A stretch of 64,000 bases of DNA from Thermomicrobiales bacterium (lineage in GTDB: Bacteria > Chloroflexota > Chloroflexia > Thermomicrobiales > UBA6265). Location: the NCBI GenBank assembly GCA_019637585.1, contig JAHBVL010000011.1, positions 1 to 64,000 on the forward strand, given 5' to 3'. Shown here piece after piece: positions 33,926-42,836 of the stretch. Under the pieces are notes generated by a model that was not told the origin of the DNA, made no database searches, and worked only from the letters and a program-made list of their open reading frames with translations. The position numbers and the translations under genes are program-made. How positions within the stretch are numbered: the first letter of the stretch is position 1; each line of letters begins with the position of its first letter.

Positions 33926-35029
33926 ATGAGGATTATCGATTCGCACGCGCATATCTTTCCGTTTCTCGGTGGCCTGTCCGGGTTTGGCGACGTGCGGGAA
34001 CATCTCGACACGGTTCAGTGGACGGTTCGTCAGCACGTGCAGCCGGTGTTGCGCCGTCGCGACGGTTCCCGGGAAGAAAAGCAGACGCTGATCACGTTGC
34101 CGATGGTGGGGCGCAGCAGTCTGCTCGACGTCGATTTTCACGTCGGCCAGTACGGAGTCGTCGAGTGGGAGTCGGACGGCGAAGCCTACTACCTCCAGTA
34201 CATGCCTCCGACGCTGGCGGATATGTCCGCGCCGCCGGAGTTGTTGGTCGCGCTGATGGATCACGCCGGCGTGGAAACGATCGTGCTTCACAACGATTCG
34301 ATCTACGGAAAGTTGAACGACTACTTCAGCGACGCCGTGGTTCGCTGGCCCGATCGCTTCATCGCCCTGGCGAATGTCGACGTGGCGCCGAACAATCGGG
34401 ACCAGCAGATCGCCACCCTCGACCGGGCGCTCGATGAACAGGGGCACCGGGGGCTCTTTTTCAAGACCGACGATTTCTTCATGCACGACTTCTCCGAGGA
34501 TCCGTTTGGTCCGGCGTACACGCCCTTCTGGGATCACGTGGCGAGTCGCGGCATCCCGGTCTACTGGCAGGTCACGGGCTTTCCCGCGCCGACTGTGGAG
34601 AACACCCTGCGGGTGTGGGAGGGGTTCATCCAGTGGCTCGATCGGTACCCGGACGTCGTTGTCGTGCTGGTCGGCGGTCTACCTTGGGAGTTGGCCAGCC
34701 GGGAAACGCTTCCTGCATCGATCCGGGAGGCGATCCATCGCCATCCGATCCATCTGGAAATCGTGTATCCCATCCAGCGGGGCGGGGTGTTTCGGTACCC
34801 GTTTGTGGAATGCCGGGATTCGGCAGCGTTTCTCTACCAGGAATTCGGCGCGGAGAAGCTCGTTTGGGGATCGGATGTTCCGAATGTCGAACGCTACTGC
34901 ACCTACCGGCAGAGTCACGAGTATCTCGACACGTATGATTTCATCTCCCAAGAGGATCGCGAACTGATTCTCGGCGGAAACATGGAGCGGATTTTCGGCA
35001 TCGGCGGCGTCGCGACCGACGCCAGCTAA
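33926..35029 (+). CDS. ACMSD-like amidohydrolase/decarboxylase 2
   Basis: 367 residues from ATG 33926. Metal motif in IIDSHAHIFPF; LMDHAGVETIVLHND and RFIALANVDVAPNN follow the first half-barrel; Asp in LVWGSDVPNVERY closes the active site; LILGGNMERIFGI is the family C-terminus (usual G-N-A-x-R-L-F). It is longer than amidohydrolase 1 because of an insert near residues 40-90. The His equivalent to IIAHIGH is replaced (VVVLVGGLPWE), so it may use a different ligand set. The two amidohydrolases are not close copies, suggesting successive steps. Confidence 0.87.
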   Translation: MRIIDSHAHIFPFLGGLSGFGDVREHLDTVQWTVRQHVQPVLRRRDGSREEKQTLITLPMVGRSSLLDVDFHVGQYGVVEWESDGEAYYLQYMPPTLADMSAPPELLVALMDHAGVETIVLHNDSIYGKLNDYFSDAVVRWPDRFIALANVDVAPNNRDQQIATLDRALDEQGHRGLFFKTDDFFMHDFSEDPFGPAYTPFWDHVASRGIPVYWQVTGFPAPTVENTLRVWEGFIQWLDRYPDVVVVLVGGLPWELASRETLPASIREAIHRHPIHLEIVYPIQRGGVFRYPFVECRDSAAFLYQEFGAEKLVWGSDVPNVERYCTYRQSHEYLDTYDFISQEDRELILGGNMERIFGIGGVATDAS

Positions 35030-35046
35030 CCCATCAGGAGCAATCA

Positions 35047-36186
35047 GTGGCCACTTACGACCAGCTCGGCGTCCGCTCAGTGATCAATGCAACGTGCCAT
35101 TGGACCGACTATGGCGGCGCGATCATGTGGCCAGAGGTCGCAGAGGCCATGGTGGCCGCCCGGGACCGCTATGTGAACATCCATGAATTGCAGCGCCAGG
35201 CTGGATCGGCAATCTCACGGTATACCCACGGGGAAGCAACGCACATCACCTCGGGGTGTTCTGGCGGTCTTCTGGCCGGCGCCGCGGCGATCATGACCGG
35301 CAACGATGTCGTGAAGATGGCTGCGCTTCCTCACCCGACGCCCGACATGAAGCGGGAGTTCATCGCTCACCGTGTGCCGCGCCGGACTGACCCTTCGGGG
35401 CGCGACTATCCCGTCTGGACCTACGCGCACGCTGTACGGGCGGCCGGCGGCGAGCTGGTGGAAGTGGGCGATGACCAGGGAGTGACGCCTGAGGCGATCG
35501 TCAACGCGATAGGACCGCATACCGCCGGAGTCTACTGGCTCTGCGACAATCCCGCCGCAGCGCTCTCCATCCAGGATGTCGTTTCCGTCGCCCACCAGCA
35601 CGGTCTTCCGGTGCTGCTCGACGCCTCGAACACCCTGCCCCCGCCGGAGAATATTCACGCCTTCATGGATATGGGGGTCGATCTCGCCGCCTACTCCGGA
35701 GGCAAGGGGCTGCGTGGTCCGCAGGGAAGCGGATTTGTCACCGGCCGCGCCGATTTGATCGCCGCTATCCGCACGCAGAGCTCACCAAATGACGGGGTCG
35801 GCCGTTCGCTGAAAGTCTCGAAAGAAGAGATGGTCGGCCTCGTGACGGCGCTCGAAGTCTGGAGCGAGCGCGATCACTCGCAGGACATCGAGGACGCCGA
35901 GCGGCGAACCGCCCATGTAGTCAGCGCACTTGCCGGGCTCACGTCCGCTCGCGCTGAGTATCGCTTCCCAGACCATATCGGCCGGCCCTATCCGACGGTC
36001 TTCGTTCATCTCGATCCGGATGCCGGGCGCACCGGACGCGAGGTGATCGATACGTTGCTCGCCGGCGATCCGTCGATCGCCACCATGGATTTCAGCGATC
36101 CCTGGGTTTTCAGGGTCGACGTCCGCATCTTGCCCGACAGCGATGTCGAAACCGTCGCCCGGCGGATTCGCGAAGTGTTGCAATGA
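35047..36186 (+). CDS. SelA-like PLP-dependent enzyme
   Basis: 379 residues from GTG 35047, with AGGAG 6 nt upstream. Fold-type I PLP protein related to SelA and the D-glucosaminate-6-phosphate ammonia lyase group: LGVRSVINATCHWTDYGGAI, then THITSGCSGGLLAGAAAIMT, the PLP aspartate in PVLLDASNTLPP, and the PLP lysine K220 in SGGKGLRGPQGSG. True SelA is longer and sits next to selB, which is absent here. Likely an ammonia- or water-eliminating lyase of a D-amino acid-like compound. Last gene of the operon, convergent with the CocE-type gene 16 bp away. Confidence 0.85.
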   Translation: MATYDQLGVRSVINATCHWTDYGGAIMWPEVAEAMVAARDRYVNIHELQRQAGSAISRYTHGEATHITSGCSGGLLAGAAAIMTGNDVVKMAALPHPTPDMKREFIAHRVPRRTDPSGRDYPVWTYAHAVRAAGGELVEVGDDQGVTPEAIVNAIGPHTAGVYWLCDNPAAALSIQDVVSVAHQHGLPVLLDASNTLPPPENIHAFMDMGVDLAAYSGGKGLRGPQGSGFVTGRADLIAAIRTQSSPNDGVGRSLKVSKEEMVGLVTALEVWSERDHSQDIEDAERRTAHVVSALAGLTSARAEYRFPDHIGRPYPTVFVHLDPDAGRTGREVIDTLLAGDPSIATMDFSDPWVFRVDVRILPDSDVETVARRIREVLQ

Positions 36187-36202
36187 GGAATCCCGGCCGA
36201 AC

Positions 36203-38125
36203 CTAGATGATCACCGGGAGCACAACGTGGGATGGGTGTTCCCGGTCCATGTAGACGGTGTTCGTGGACGGGATCATGTGCGTATGTCGCCCGCTTGGCT
36301 CGCCCGTGTTCGGATTCAGGTCGAAGCGAGGGAAGTTGCTGCTCGAAATATCGATGCGGATACGATGTCCGACATCGAAGAGATTGCTCGTCGGGGGCAA
36401 CGCAATCTGGACCTGAACCACCTCGCCCGGCTCCATGAAGACCTCTCGCTCCCAGCTCTCGCGGAATCGGACCCGGATGATCGAGTCGACGATGTTCATG
36501 TGATAGCCCTCGGGATAGTCGGCCATGGGCGGATAGACATCGACGAGCTTGGCGGTGAAATCCGTATCGACTGCCGATGACGAAACCCAGAGATTGACGA
36601 CCGCCTGGCCGGTTACCTCGACGGGTTCCATCAGTGGTGGCGACTGAAAGACGAGAACATCGTTTCGGTGGGCGAGACGCGGGTAGGGCGGACGGGCGCC
36701 GATGATGTCGGGCGCTTCCCGCTGATGCGTCGGACCCATCTTGACGATGCTTCTCATGCGGACGCGCCAGGGCACATTTGACTGGTACCCGTCCTCCACT
36801 GTTTCCGCGACAGGCACCAGCTCGAAGAACCCGACGACATTGCCGGAAATCGTCGGCACCGGGTGTGTGGGATCGTACACAAAGGATCGCGACGACTCGA
36901 TAGCGGAGGGTCTCTCCGACGTAAGCTCGCCGGCCGCCCGAAGAAAAAGCACCTGCTCCGCTGCTCGGGCGAGTGGCCAGCCCTGTTCCGTTCGCCATCG
37001 GCCGCCGTGAAAGAGCTTGCCGTGCCGAGTCTTCCGTCCGCCGCCGCCGCCCATGACGAACATCCGCACAGGCGGGTCGTCGTCGACGCCGTTCCGCTCG
37101 TCTCGCAACCACCGATCGAACCATTGCAGCCGTAGCGCGTTGTACCGGTCGTTGCCGACGATCGCGTCTTCGCCGAAATCGACGTCCGCTGCCCAGCTGT
37201 CGCCCCTTCGCATCGTCTCATGGGTCCAGGGACCCATGATCAAACGTTGCGGGCTGCGGCTCTGCGCTGACATCGCTGCGAAGTGAGTGGTCGTGGCGAC
37301 GGCGAACGGATCGTACCAACCGCCGGAGAAGGTGCCCGGACAATCGGCGTGCCGGTGGAAATGGCGCTCGAAGTCGTTGAAGTCTTCGGCCCACCATTCG
37401 TCGTATGAGCCTCGCAGGTAGTAGTTGAAGAAGGTCTGCTCCAACCCGGGCACCGTCGTCAACGGCGTCATGCCGGGCCGGAACGGCGTGAGCCAGACCC
37501 AATCCCGCAACCTCGTCATTTCTTGCTCGAAGGCGCGCTTGGCGACCGGATCGCGCATCAGCTCCTGCGATTCGAAGGCGTGGAGGAACTGGGCGCCAAA
37601 CATGTGGAGCTGCATGGCGCCGCCCAGCCGGATGTGATGGTGGTAGGCGTTGGTGGGACCGACGTCGGGCCAGATTGCGGCCAGCGCGGGCGGGTTCTCC
37701 AGCGCGGCTGTCGTTTGGGACATCGCACCGTGCGATGACCCGAGCATGCCGACTCGTCCATTCGACCATGGTTGACTGGCGATCCAGCCGATCGTGTCGA
37801 ATCCATCTTTGCCGTCGCTCGGGTTGGCGACGTGGTAGTACTCGCCAAATCCCTCTGATTTGTAGCGGCCGCGCAGATCCTGCAACACGACAACGTATCC
37901 GCGCGGCGTGAAAAAGCGTGCGACCGGGTCGACCCACATCCAGGGCGTTGTCTTGTCATACGATGTGCGGCCGAGAATGACCGGGAACTGACCTTCGACG
38001 ATCTCGCCGCCCAGGGCCGGACGGTAGATGTCGGTGGCCAGATGCACGCCGTCGCGCATCGGCACCATGACATTTTCGGCGACGACGATGCCGTACTCAG
38101 GCGGGCGAGGTTCGGGAAATTCCAT
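36203..38125 (-). CDS. CocE/NonD-type serine hydrolase
   Basis: 640 residues from ATG 38125, just after the permease stop. Alpha/beta hydrolase of the X-Pro dipeptidyl-peptidase S15 family: VPMRDGVHLATDIYRP at the N-terminus and VVLQDLRGRYKSEG, the nucleophile Ser in GRVGMLGSSHGAM, and the acid/His region RLIMGPWTHETM. The C-terminal jelly-roll domain starts near PLMEPVEVTGQAVVNLWVSS. Members cleave esters (cocaine esterase), glutaryl-beta-lactams or Xaa-Pro peptides. No signal peptide, so cytoplasmic. It ends the transporter operon, suggesting it acts on the imported compound. Confidence 0.9.
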   Translation of the reverse strand: MEFPEPRPPEYGIVVAENVMVPMRDGVHLATDIYRPALGGEIVEGQFPVILGRTSYDKTTPWMWVDPVARFFTPRGYVVVLQDLRGRYKSEGFGEYYHVANPSDGKDGFDTIGWIASQPWSNGRVGMLGSSHGAMSQTTAALENPPALAAIWPDVGPTNAYHHHIRLGGAMQLHMFGAQFLHAFESQELMRDPVAKRAFEQEMTRLRDWVWLTPFRPGMTPLTTVPGLEQTFFNYYLRGSYDEWWAEDFNDFERHFHRHADCPGTFSGGWYDPFAVATTTHFAAMSAQSRSPQRLIMGPWTHETMRRGDSWAADVDFGEDAIVGNDRYNALRLQWFDRWLRDERNGVDDDPPVRMFVMGGGGGRKTRHGKLFHGGRWRTEQGWPLARAAEQVLFLRAAGELTSERPSAIESSRSFVYDPTHPVPTISGNVVGFFELVPVAETVEDGYQSNVPWRVRMRSIVKMGPTHQREAPDIIGARPPYPRLAHRNDVLVFQSPPLMEPVEVTGQAVVNLWVSSSAVDTDFTAKLVDVYPPMADYPEGYHMNIVDSIIRVRFRESWEREVFMEPGEVVQVQIALPPTSNLFDVGHRIRIDISSSNFPRFDLNPNTGEPSGRHTHMIPSTNTVYMDREHPSHVVLPVII

Positions 38126-38135
38126 TGGCGGCGTC

Positions 38136-39032
38136 CTAGAGTGTTCCCAGGCGTGGATCGAGCGCATCGCGCAAGTCGTCGCCGAGGAGATTGAATGCCA
38201 GAACCGCGATCATGATGGCGGCGCCGGGAAAGATCGCCACCCAGGGCGAGATGATCATGTAGGTGCGTGCATCGGACAGCATCACTCCCCAGGATGGCGT
38301 CGGCGGCTGAACCCCAAGTCCGAGGAAGCTCAATGTCGCCTCGGTCAGGATGGCGGTCGAAACGGAAAGCGATGTCAGGATGATGAGTGGCGCGGCAACG
38401 TTCGGCAGCAGGTGCCGAAGAATGATTCGCCACGACGACACGCCGACAACTCTCGCTGCCTCGACATATTGCTCCTGCATCACGGCCAGCGCCGGACCGC
38501 GGGCGATGCGCGCAAAACGGGGCGAATAGACCAGTCCGATGACCAGCGTCGCGGTCGACAGACTTGGCCCCAGCGCCGCTGAAACGGCCAGAATCAGAAT
38601 CAATGGGGGAAAGGAGAAGAGGATGTCCATGATCCCCATGATCGCGGTATCGAGGTAGCCAAGATGATACGCGGCGACGATGCCAAAGAAACCGCCGATG
38701 ACCAGCGCGATAGCAACGGCAGTCATGCCGACGAACATCGACGCTCGTGCCCCATAGATCACCCGGCTGAAAACGTCGCGGCCGAGGTTGTCCGTTCCCA
38801 TAAGGAACTCGCGGCTGGGGCTGCCGAACCGGGGTCCGGGCTGGCTGGCCGGATCGTATGGAGCGATGAACGGAGCGAAAACCGCCGCGCCGATCAGCAG
38901 CACAATGGCGATCAGCCCGCTTGCGGCGAGCGGAAATGTTCGGGCCAGCTGCGCAATCGTGCGACGCCGCGGCGGTATTGCCGCGGCCTCGAAGGAAGAT
39001 CCGAGCGCGGGCGCTTCGATCGCCGTGCTCAT
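38136..39032 (-). CDS. Peptide-type ABC permease, DppC-like (island)
   Basis: 298 residues from ATG 39032. N-terminal OppC_N segment, then YDPASQPGPRFG and LMGTDNLGRDVFSRVIYGAR, and the EAA loop QYVEAARVVGVSSWRIILRH. Six membrane helices. It follows the DppB-like gene by 16 bp and precedes the CocE-type gene by 10 bp. It is a paralogue of the permease at 15934-16821 with moderate similarity, so the two importers are not recent duplicates. Confidence 0.92.
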   Translation of the reverse strand: MSTAIEAPALGSSFEAAAIPPRRRTIAQLARTFPLAASGLIAIVLLIGAAVFAPFIAPYDPASQPGPRFGSPSREFLMGTDNLGRDVFSRVIYGARASMFVGMTAVAIALVIGGFFGIVAAYHLGYLDTAIMGIMDILFSFPPLILILAVSAALGPSLSTATLVIGLVYSPRFARIARGPALAVMQEQYVEAARVVGVSSWRIILRHLLPNVAAPLIILTSLSVSTAILTEATLSFLGLGVQPPTPSWGVMLSDARTYMIISPWVAIFPGAAIMIAVLAFNLLGDDLRDALDPRLGTL

Positions 39033-39048
39033 TGCCAGGCTCCGTTTC

Positions 39049-39999
39049 TCATGAGTAGGAAATGCGGGGGTCGAGTCGGGCATAGATCAGGTCGACCCCC
39101 AGGTTGACCACCATGAACGCTAATGTGATGAACATAACGCCTCCCTGCACGATCGGGAAGTCACGCTGCATGATGCCTTTCATCAGAATCCAGCCCAGAC
39201 CGGGAAGGCCGAAAATCTGCTCGATAACCACCGCGCCCCCCAGCAGATAGGCAAACTGAATACCGGCGATCGTGATGACCGGGATCAACGCGTTGCGCAG
39301 GCCATGTCTGGCGACAACCGCGGATTCCCGCAGCCCCTTTGCTCGAGCGGTACGGATGAAATCCTGGTTGAGCACTTCGAGCATTGAGGACCGGGTCATC
39401 CGCATGACCACTGCCATGAATCCGACTGAAAGGGCGATCGAAGGAAGCAGCATCTGAGACAGGTTTTCCGCAGGGTTGTCCCAGAATGAGACGTAAATGA
39501 GCTTCGGGCTCCAGTTGAACCAGCGCGATGCCGCGAGCAACAGGAGAATGCCCAACCAGAAGTTGGGCATTGAAAGCCCCGCCAGTCCAAGAATTCTCGT
39601 TGCGCCATCCAGCCATCCCCGCCGGTGCACAGCGGAGATGACGCCCAGCGGCACGCCGAGAACGATCGCGATCAGTGACGACACAATTGCCAGCTCGATG
39701 GTGACCGGCAGACCGCGCATCAACTCGTCGACCACAGGTGATCCTGAAATCAGAGAGACACCGAGGTCGCCCTGCAGGAGAGCGGTCAGCCAGTCGACAT
39801 ACTGCCGGGCGATCGGTTTGTCGACGCCGAGGACCCGTTGCAGCGTTTCTCGCGATTCCTCAGAGAGATTTGCTTCCGTGCCGATCATGGCATCGACAAC
39901 ATCGCCTGGGATCAGGTGCATGATCAGAAAGGCGATGATCGAGACTCCGAGCAAAGTCGGCAGGAGCAGGATGACGCGTCGGAAGAAGTAACGTCTCAT
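39049..39999 (-). CDS. Peptide-type ABC permease, DppB-like (island)
   Basis: 316 residues. MRRYFFRRVILLLPTLLGVS and the EAA loop DFIRTARAKGLRESAVVARH are typical; the end is YARLDPRISYS, closely matching the other DppB here. Six membrane helices. Second gene of the binding-protein/DppB/DppC/CocE operon. A stem-loop separates it from the binding-protein gene. Confidence 0.93.
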   Translation of the reverse strand: MRRYFFRRVILLLPTLLGVSIIAFLIMHLIPGDVVDAMIGTEANLSEESRETLQRVLGVDKPIARQYVDWLTALLQGDLGVSLISGSPVVDELMRGLPVTIELAIVSSLIAIVLGVPLGVISAVHRRGWLDGATRILGLAGLSMPNFWLGILLLLAASRWFNWSPKLIYVSFWDNPAENLSQMLLPSIALSVGFMAVVMRMTRSSMLEVLNQDFIRTARAKGLRESAVVARHGLRNALIPVITIAGIQFAYLLGGAVVIEQIFGLPGLGWILMKGIMQRDFPIVQGGVMFITLAFMVVNLGVDLIYARLDPRISYS

Positions 40000-40032
40000 G
40001 GCGGGTGCTCAACGGTTGGGCCGGTACGAACT

Positions 40033-40069
40033 GAAACCGGGTGAACCTGTAGACGGGACACCCGGTTTC
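40033..40069 (-). terminator. Intra-operon stem-loop after the island binding-protein gene
   Basis: An 11-bp perfect stem (GAAACCGGGTG, 40033-40043, with 40059-40069) closes a 15-nt loop in the 91-bp gap between the binding-protein stop and the DppB start. It lies in the same place as the stem-loop at 19135-19168 in the other ABC operon. No T-tract; attenuation or mRNA protection is likely. Confidence 0.65.
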
Positions 40070-40090
40070 CGCTGGCGCATCAGCAAAGAG

Positions 40091-41692
40091 CTACGAAGCG
40101 AGCCACGTTTCATCGAAGAAGAGACGCCGCCCGGTGTATGACTGTTTGTAGCCCTGCAGAGAGGGTGCGAGCGCCTCGATGTTCAGCCCGTTCCAAAGAG
40201 GAATGATCGGCGCCTCGTCGAGAATGATCTGTTGGGCCCGGAAATAGAGTTCTCGGCGGGCTTCGTGATCGCTCAGCTGGCGAGCCTCGGTCACGATCTC
40301 ATCGTACTCCGCATTGCTGAACCGAGTCTGGTTGAACCCGGCATCGGTGTGATAGTGATTGTAGAGATAGCCGTCCGCATCGGGATAGAAGGAGTTGGCA
40401 TTGGCGCGAATGTCGTAGTCGGATGTTGGCGGTTGCGTCTCCGAAACCCATCGCGTCTGATCGATCTGGATGATCTCGACGTCGACGTTGATTTCGCTGA
40501 GACGCTCCTTCAGGATCTGGGCGACGGCGATGTCCTCCGCGAGATTGGAATTCGCCTTGTAGGTCGTGCTGAATCCATCGGCGAGTCCGGCTTCCGCCAG
40601 CAGCGAACGGGCCTGGTCGAGGTCGACTTCGTAGTTGAGCTCGTCGACCGGGATGTACCAGTCGGTGTGCCCCGTCGGGACAGGACCGGTGAGCGTGCCG
40701 TAACCGCCCAGCACTTTGTCGATAATCTCCTGATGATCGACGGCAAGGCTGAGCGCTTTGCGAACGCGTGGGTCGGTGAATGGCTCGCGCGAACAGTTGA
40801 ACTGAATGTGCCAGTACAGCGCCTTGTCGCCGATCAGGACATTGACGTCTGTGCCCTCGAGCGTCGTGGTCAGGTCGCCGGGCAAGGTCGTGAATTGCGC
40901 TGTACCGGTCATTACCGCGGTCAGCCGGGCGGCTGGCTCCAGAAGGAGTTTGTGATCGACCGACTCGATGTAGGGGATATCCGGTTCCCAGTAGTCGGCG
41001 TTGAGTTCCCACCGGTATGAGTCCTGCGGCAGGATGTTGGTCAGTTTGTATGGTCCGGTGCCGAATGCTTCGGCGTTGAGGTCGGCTGATTCAGCCCAGG
41101 CGCGGGGCACAATGGCCGAACCGCGCATCGATGCCAGATTGGCCAGCAGTGGTGAATAGGGGAAATCGAGATTGAACTGGACAGTGAGCGGGTCGACCGC
41201 TTCGACACTGCCGATGGCGTTGAACCAGGCCCGGTAGGGCACGACCAGATCCTCATTGTTGAGGCGTTCGTGCCAGAAGACGACATCGTCCGAGGTGAAT
41301 TCCGCGCCATTGTGAAAGAGCACGCCCGGACGCAGATGGAAGACGTAGGTCTGCGGGTCCAGAATCTCCCATGACTCGGCGAGGTCGGGAACGATCTGCA
41401 ATGTCTCGTCGAATGTGACGAGCGACTGATACGTCTTTTCCCAGGCATACAACGACGCGAACTGGCCGTTGGTGTGTGGGTCCATACCGTTCCAGTCCGC
41501 TTCGACCGCGGCCACCACCGATCCGCCCCGCACTGGGGTGGATTCCTGGGCCAGGGATGACCGAAGTCCCCCGGCCGCCAGAACGGTTCCGATCGGAACG
41601 CCGGCGGCGAGTCCCAGGATCGACCGGCGCGTGAGCTCCCAGCTTCCCATTCCGGATGGATTCGATGCGTACGATTGACTCGGTTTTTTCAC
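40091..41692 (-). CDS. ABC substrate-binding protein, SBP_bac_5 family (island)
   Basis: 533 residues from GTG 41692, with GGAGGAG 5 nt upstream. A twin-arginine motif TRRSILGLAAGVPIG lies at about residues 21-35 with a cleavable region ending near SSLAQES. SBP_bac_5 landmarks: VVAAVEADWNGMDPHTNGQF, VFHLRPGVLFHNGAEFTSDD and AFGTGPYKLTNI. Delivers an oligopeptide-like or other solute to the downstream permeases. The N-terminus and ligand region differ from the binding protein at 19207-20853, so a different ligand is expected. First gene after the operator-containing promoter. Confidence 0.92.
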   Translation of the reverse strand: MKKPSQSYASNPSGMGSWELTRRSILGLAAGVPIGTVLAAGGLRSSLAQESTPVRGGSVVAAVEADWNGMDPHTNGQFASLYAWEKTYQSLVTFDETLQIVPDLAESWEILDPQTYVFHLRPGVLFHNGAEFTSDDVVFWHERLNNEDLVVPYRAWFNAIGSVEAVDPLTVQFNLDFPYSPLLANLASMRGSAIVPRAWAESADLNAEAFGTGPYKLTNILPQDSYRWELNADYWEPDIPYIESVDHKLLLEPAARLTAVMTGTAQFTTLPGDLTTTLEGTDVNVLIGDKALYWHIQFNCSREPFTDPRVRKALSLAVDHQEIIDKVLGGYGTLTGPVPTGHTDWYIPVDELNYEVDLDQARSLLAEAGLADGFSTTYKANSNLAEDIAVAQILKERLSEINVDVEIIQIDQTRWVSETQPPTSDYDIRANANSFYPDADGYLYNHYHTDAGFNQTRFSNAEYDEIVTEARQLSDHEARRELYFRAQQIILDEAPIIPLWNGLNIEALAPSLQGYKQSYTGRRLFFDETWLAS

Positions 41693-41793
41693 GATTGCTC
41701 CTCCAGTCCTTACGTCACCAGGCAGGCGTCTGTCTGGACCCTTGATACCGACCGTTTCTCCTCGCCAAACGCAAATCACGTGACTTCGTCACC

Positions 41794-41841
41794 AATACTG
41801 GATATATTATCCAGTATTCAAGCTGTTGCCCTTCCTGTCAA
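41794..41841 (-). promoter_or_regulatory. Promoter and GntR-type operator of the transporter operon
   Basis: On the minus strand, TTGACA (41836-41841), a 17-bp spacer and AATACT (41813-41818) form a good promoter reading into the binding-protein gene. A perfect 25-bp dyad with 11-bp arms (41794-41818, arm AATACTGGATA, centre TAT) covers the -10 and start point. It shares TGGATA-N3-TATCCA with the site at 30184-30198. The GntR gene starts 225 bp away on the other strand, so it may be autoregulated. TATAGT at 41929-41934 is a possible -10 for the regulator. Confidence 0.85.
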
Positions 41842-42042
41842 GCCCCTCTGTTTCGCCCGTGGAGACAGGCAACAGCACGCACTCGCGGCAGGTGGTTCCC
41901 CGAAATGCTGCTTCTACTGGGCAATGTGTATAGTGTGTCGTGCTACCCGTAACGATTTCGGACGATCGATCAATAGGCGTTGCTGAGTTGGGTAACGTCG
42001 CGCTGCGCTGAAATGGACCAACGCGAATGGAAGGGAATCCCG

Positions 42043-42801
42043 GTGGCTCGATCTCCTGAATCGTTTTCACAGGTCGAGAGCTCGAAGCGCACCCTTCAGG
42101 CTCAGATCGTCAACTACATTCGTGATGCGATCGTGCGGGGAGATCTGGGGCCGGGCGCTCGCCTGCGGACTGAGGAAATCGCCGGTCAGTTCGGCATCAG
42201 CCGGATTCCGGTGCGCGAGGCGCTGCACGAGCTCGTGGCGGAAGGATTCGTGACCGTTGTCCCTCAGCGGGGCGCGTTTGTCGCGGAGCTGTCCGTCGAG
42301 GACCTGGAAGAGATCTACCTCCTTCGCTCGAGTCTGGAGCCGCTGGCGGCACGTCTGGCAGTCGAGAATCTGACTGAAGCGCTCATCGAGCACTTTTCCG
42401 CGATGATCGATGAGATGGAAGCGTCGGAGAACGACCTTCCCCTCTGGAGCGATATCGATCTGGCGTTTCACATGGATCTCTACTCCGCCGCCGGACGCCC
42501 CCGCTTGTTCAAAATGATCTCGTCACTCCGGACGAATGCGTTGCGCTACACAGCGCTCTATATCCACTCTCCGGACTACATGCCGATCGTCCGCGTGCAT
42601 CACCGGGAACTCCTGGACGCCTATCTGCGGCGCGATCCCGACCTGGCCGCCCAGCGCACACGTGAACACATCCAGGACTTCGGGGCGTACATGGTTCGCG
42701 AGCTCCGCAAGGTGCTTGGCGAGGGTGAGGAGATCGACGGTCGGGACCGTGAAGAAACCTCGATCGAATCGAATGGCGGCGTGGCACAATTCGGTCAGTG
42801 A
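42043..42801 (+). CDS. GntR-family regulator with FCD domain
   Basis: 252 residues from GTG 42043, with GAAGG 8 nt upstream (ATG 42013 is an alternative). The winged helix occupies about 15-82: QIVNYIRDAIVRGDLGPGAR, then GQFGISRIPVREALHELVAE. The FCD domain (about 90-220) keeps the metal-binding pattern: Asp and His in DIDLAFHMDLYSAAG, His in VHHRELLDAY and His in REHIQDFGAYM. FCD regulators usually repress catabolic genes and release DNA on binding a carboxylate. The adjacent dyad and its twin at 30184 are its probable operators. Followed after 35 bp by an aminotransferase gene. Confidence 0.93.
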   Translation: MARSPESFSQVESSKRTLQAQIVNYIRDAIVRGDLGPGARLRTEEIAGQFGISRIPVREALHELVAEGFVTVVPQRGAFVAELSVEDLEEIYLLRSSLEPLAARLAVENLTEALIEHFSAMIDEMEASENDLPLWSDIDLAFHMDLYSAAGRPRLFKMISSLRTNALRYTALYIHSPDYMPIVRVHHRELLDAYLRRDPDLAAQRTREHIQDFGAYMVRELRKVLGEGEEIDGRDREETSIESNGGVAQFGQ

Positions 42802-42836
42802 TCGTCGCGCATTTTCAAAGGAGAGCGTAGAGAGCC

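Noticed and set aside
35047-36186. True selenocysteine synthase (selA)
   Set aside because: Too short, no selB, selC or selD nearby, and operon context is catabolic; better placed with SelA-like lyases.
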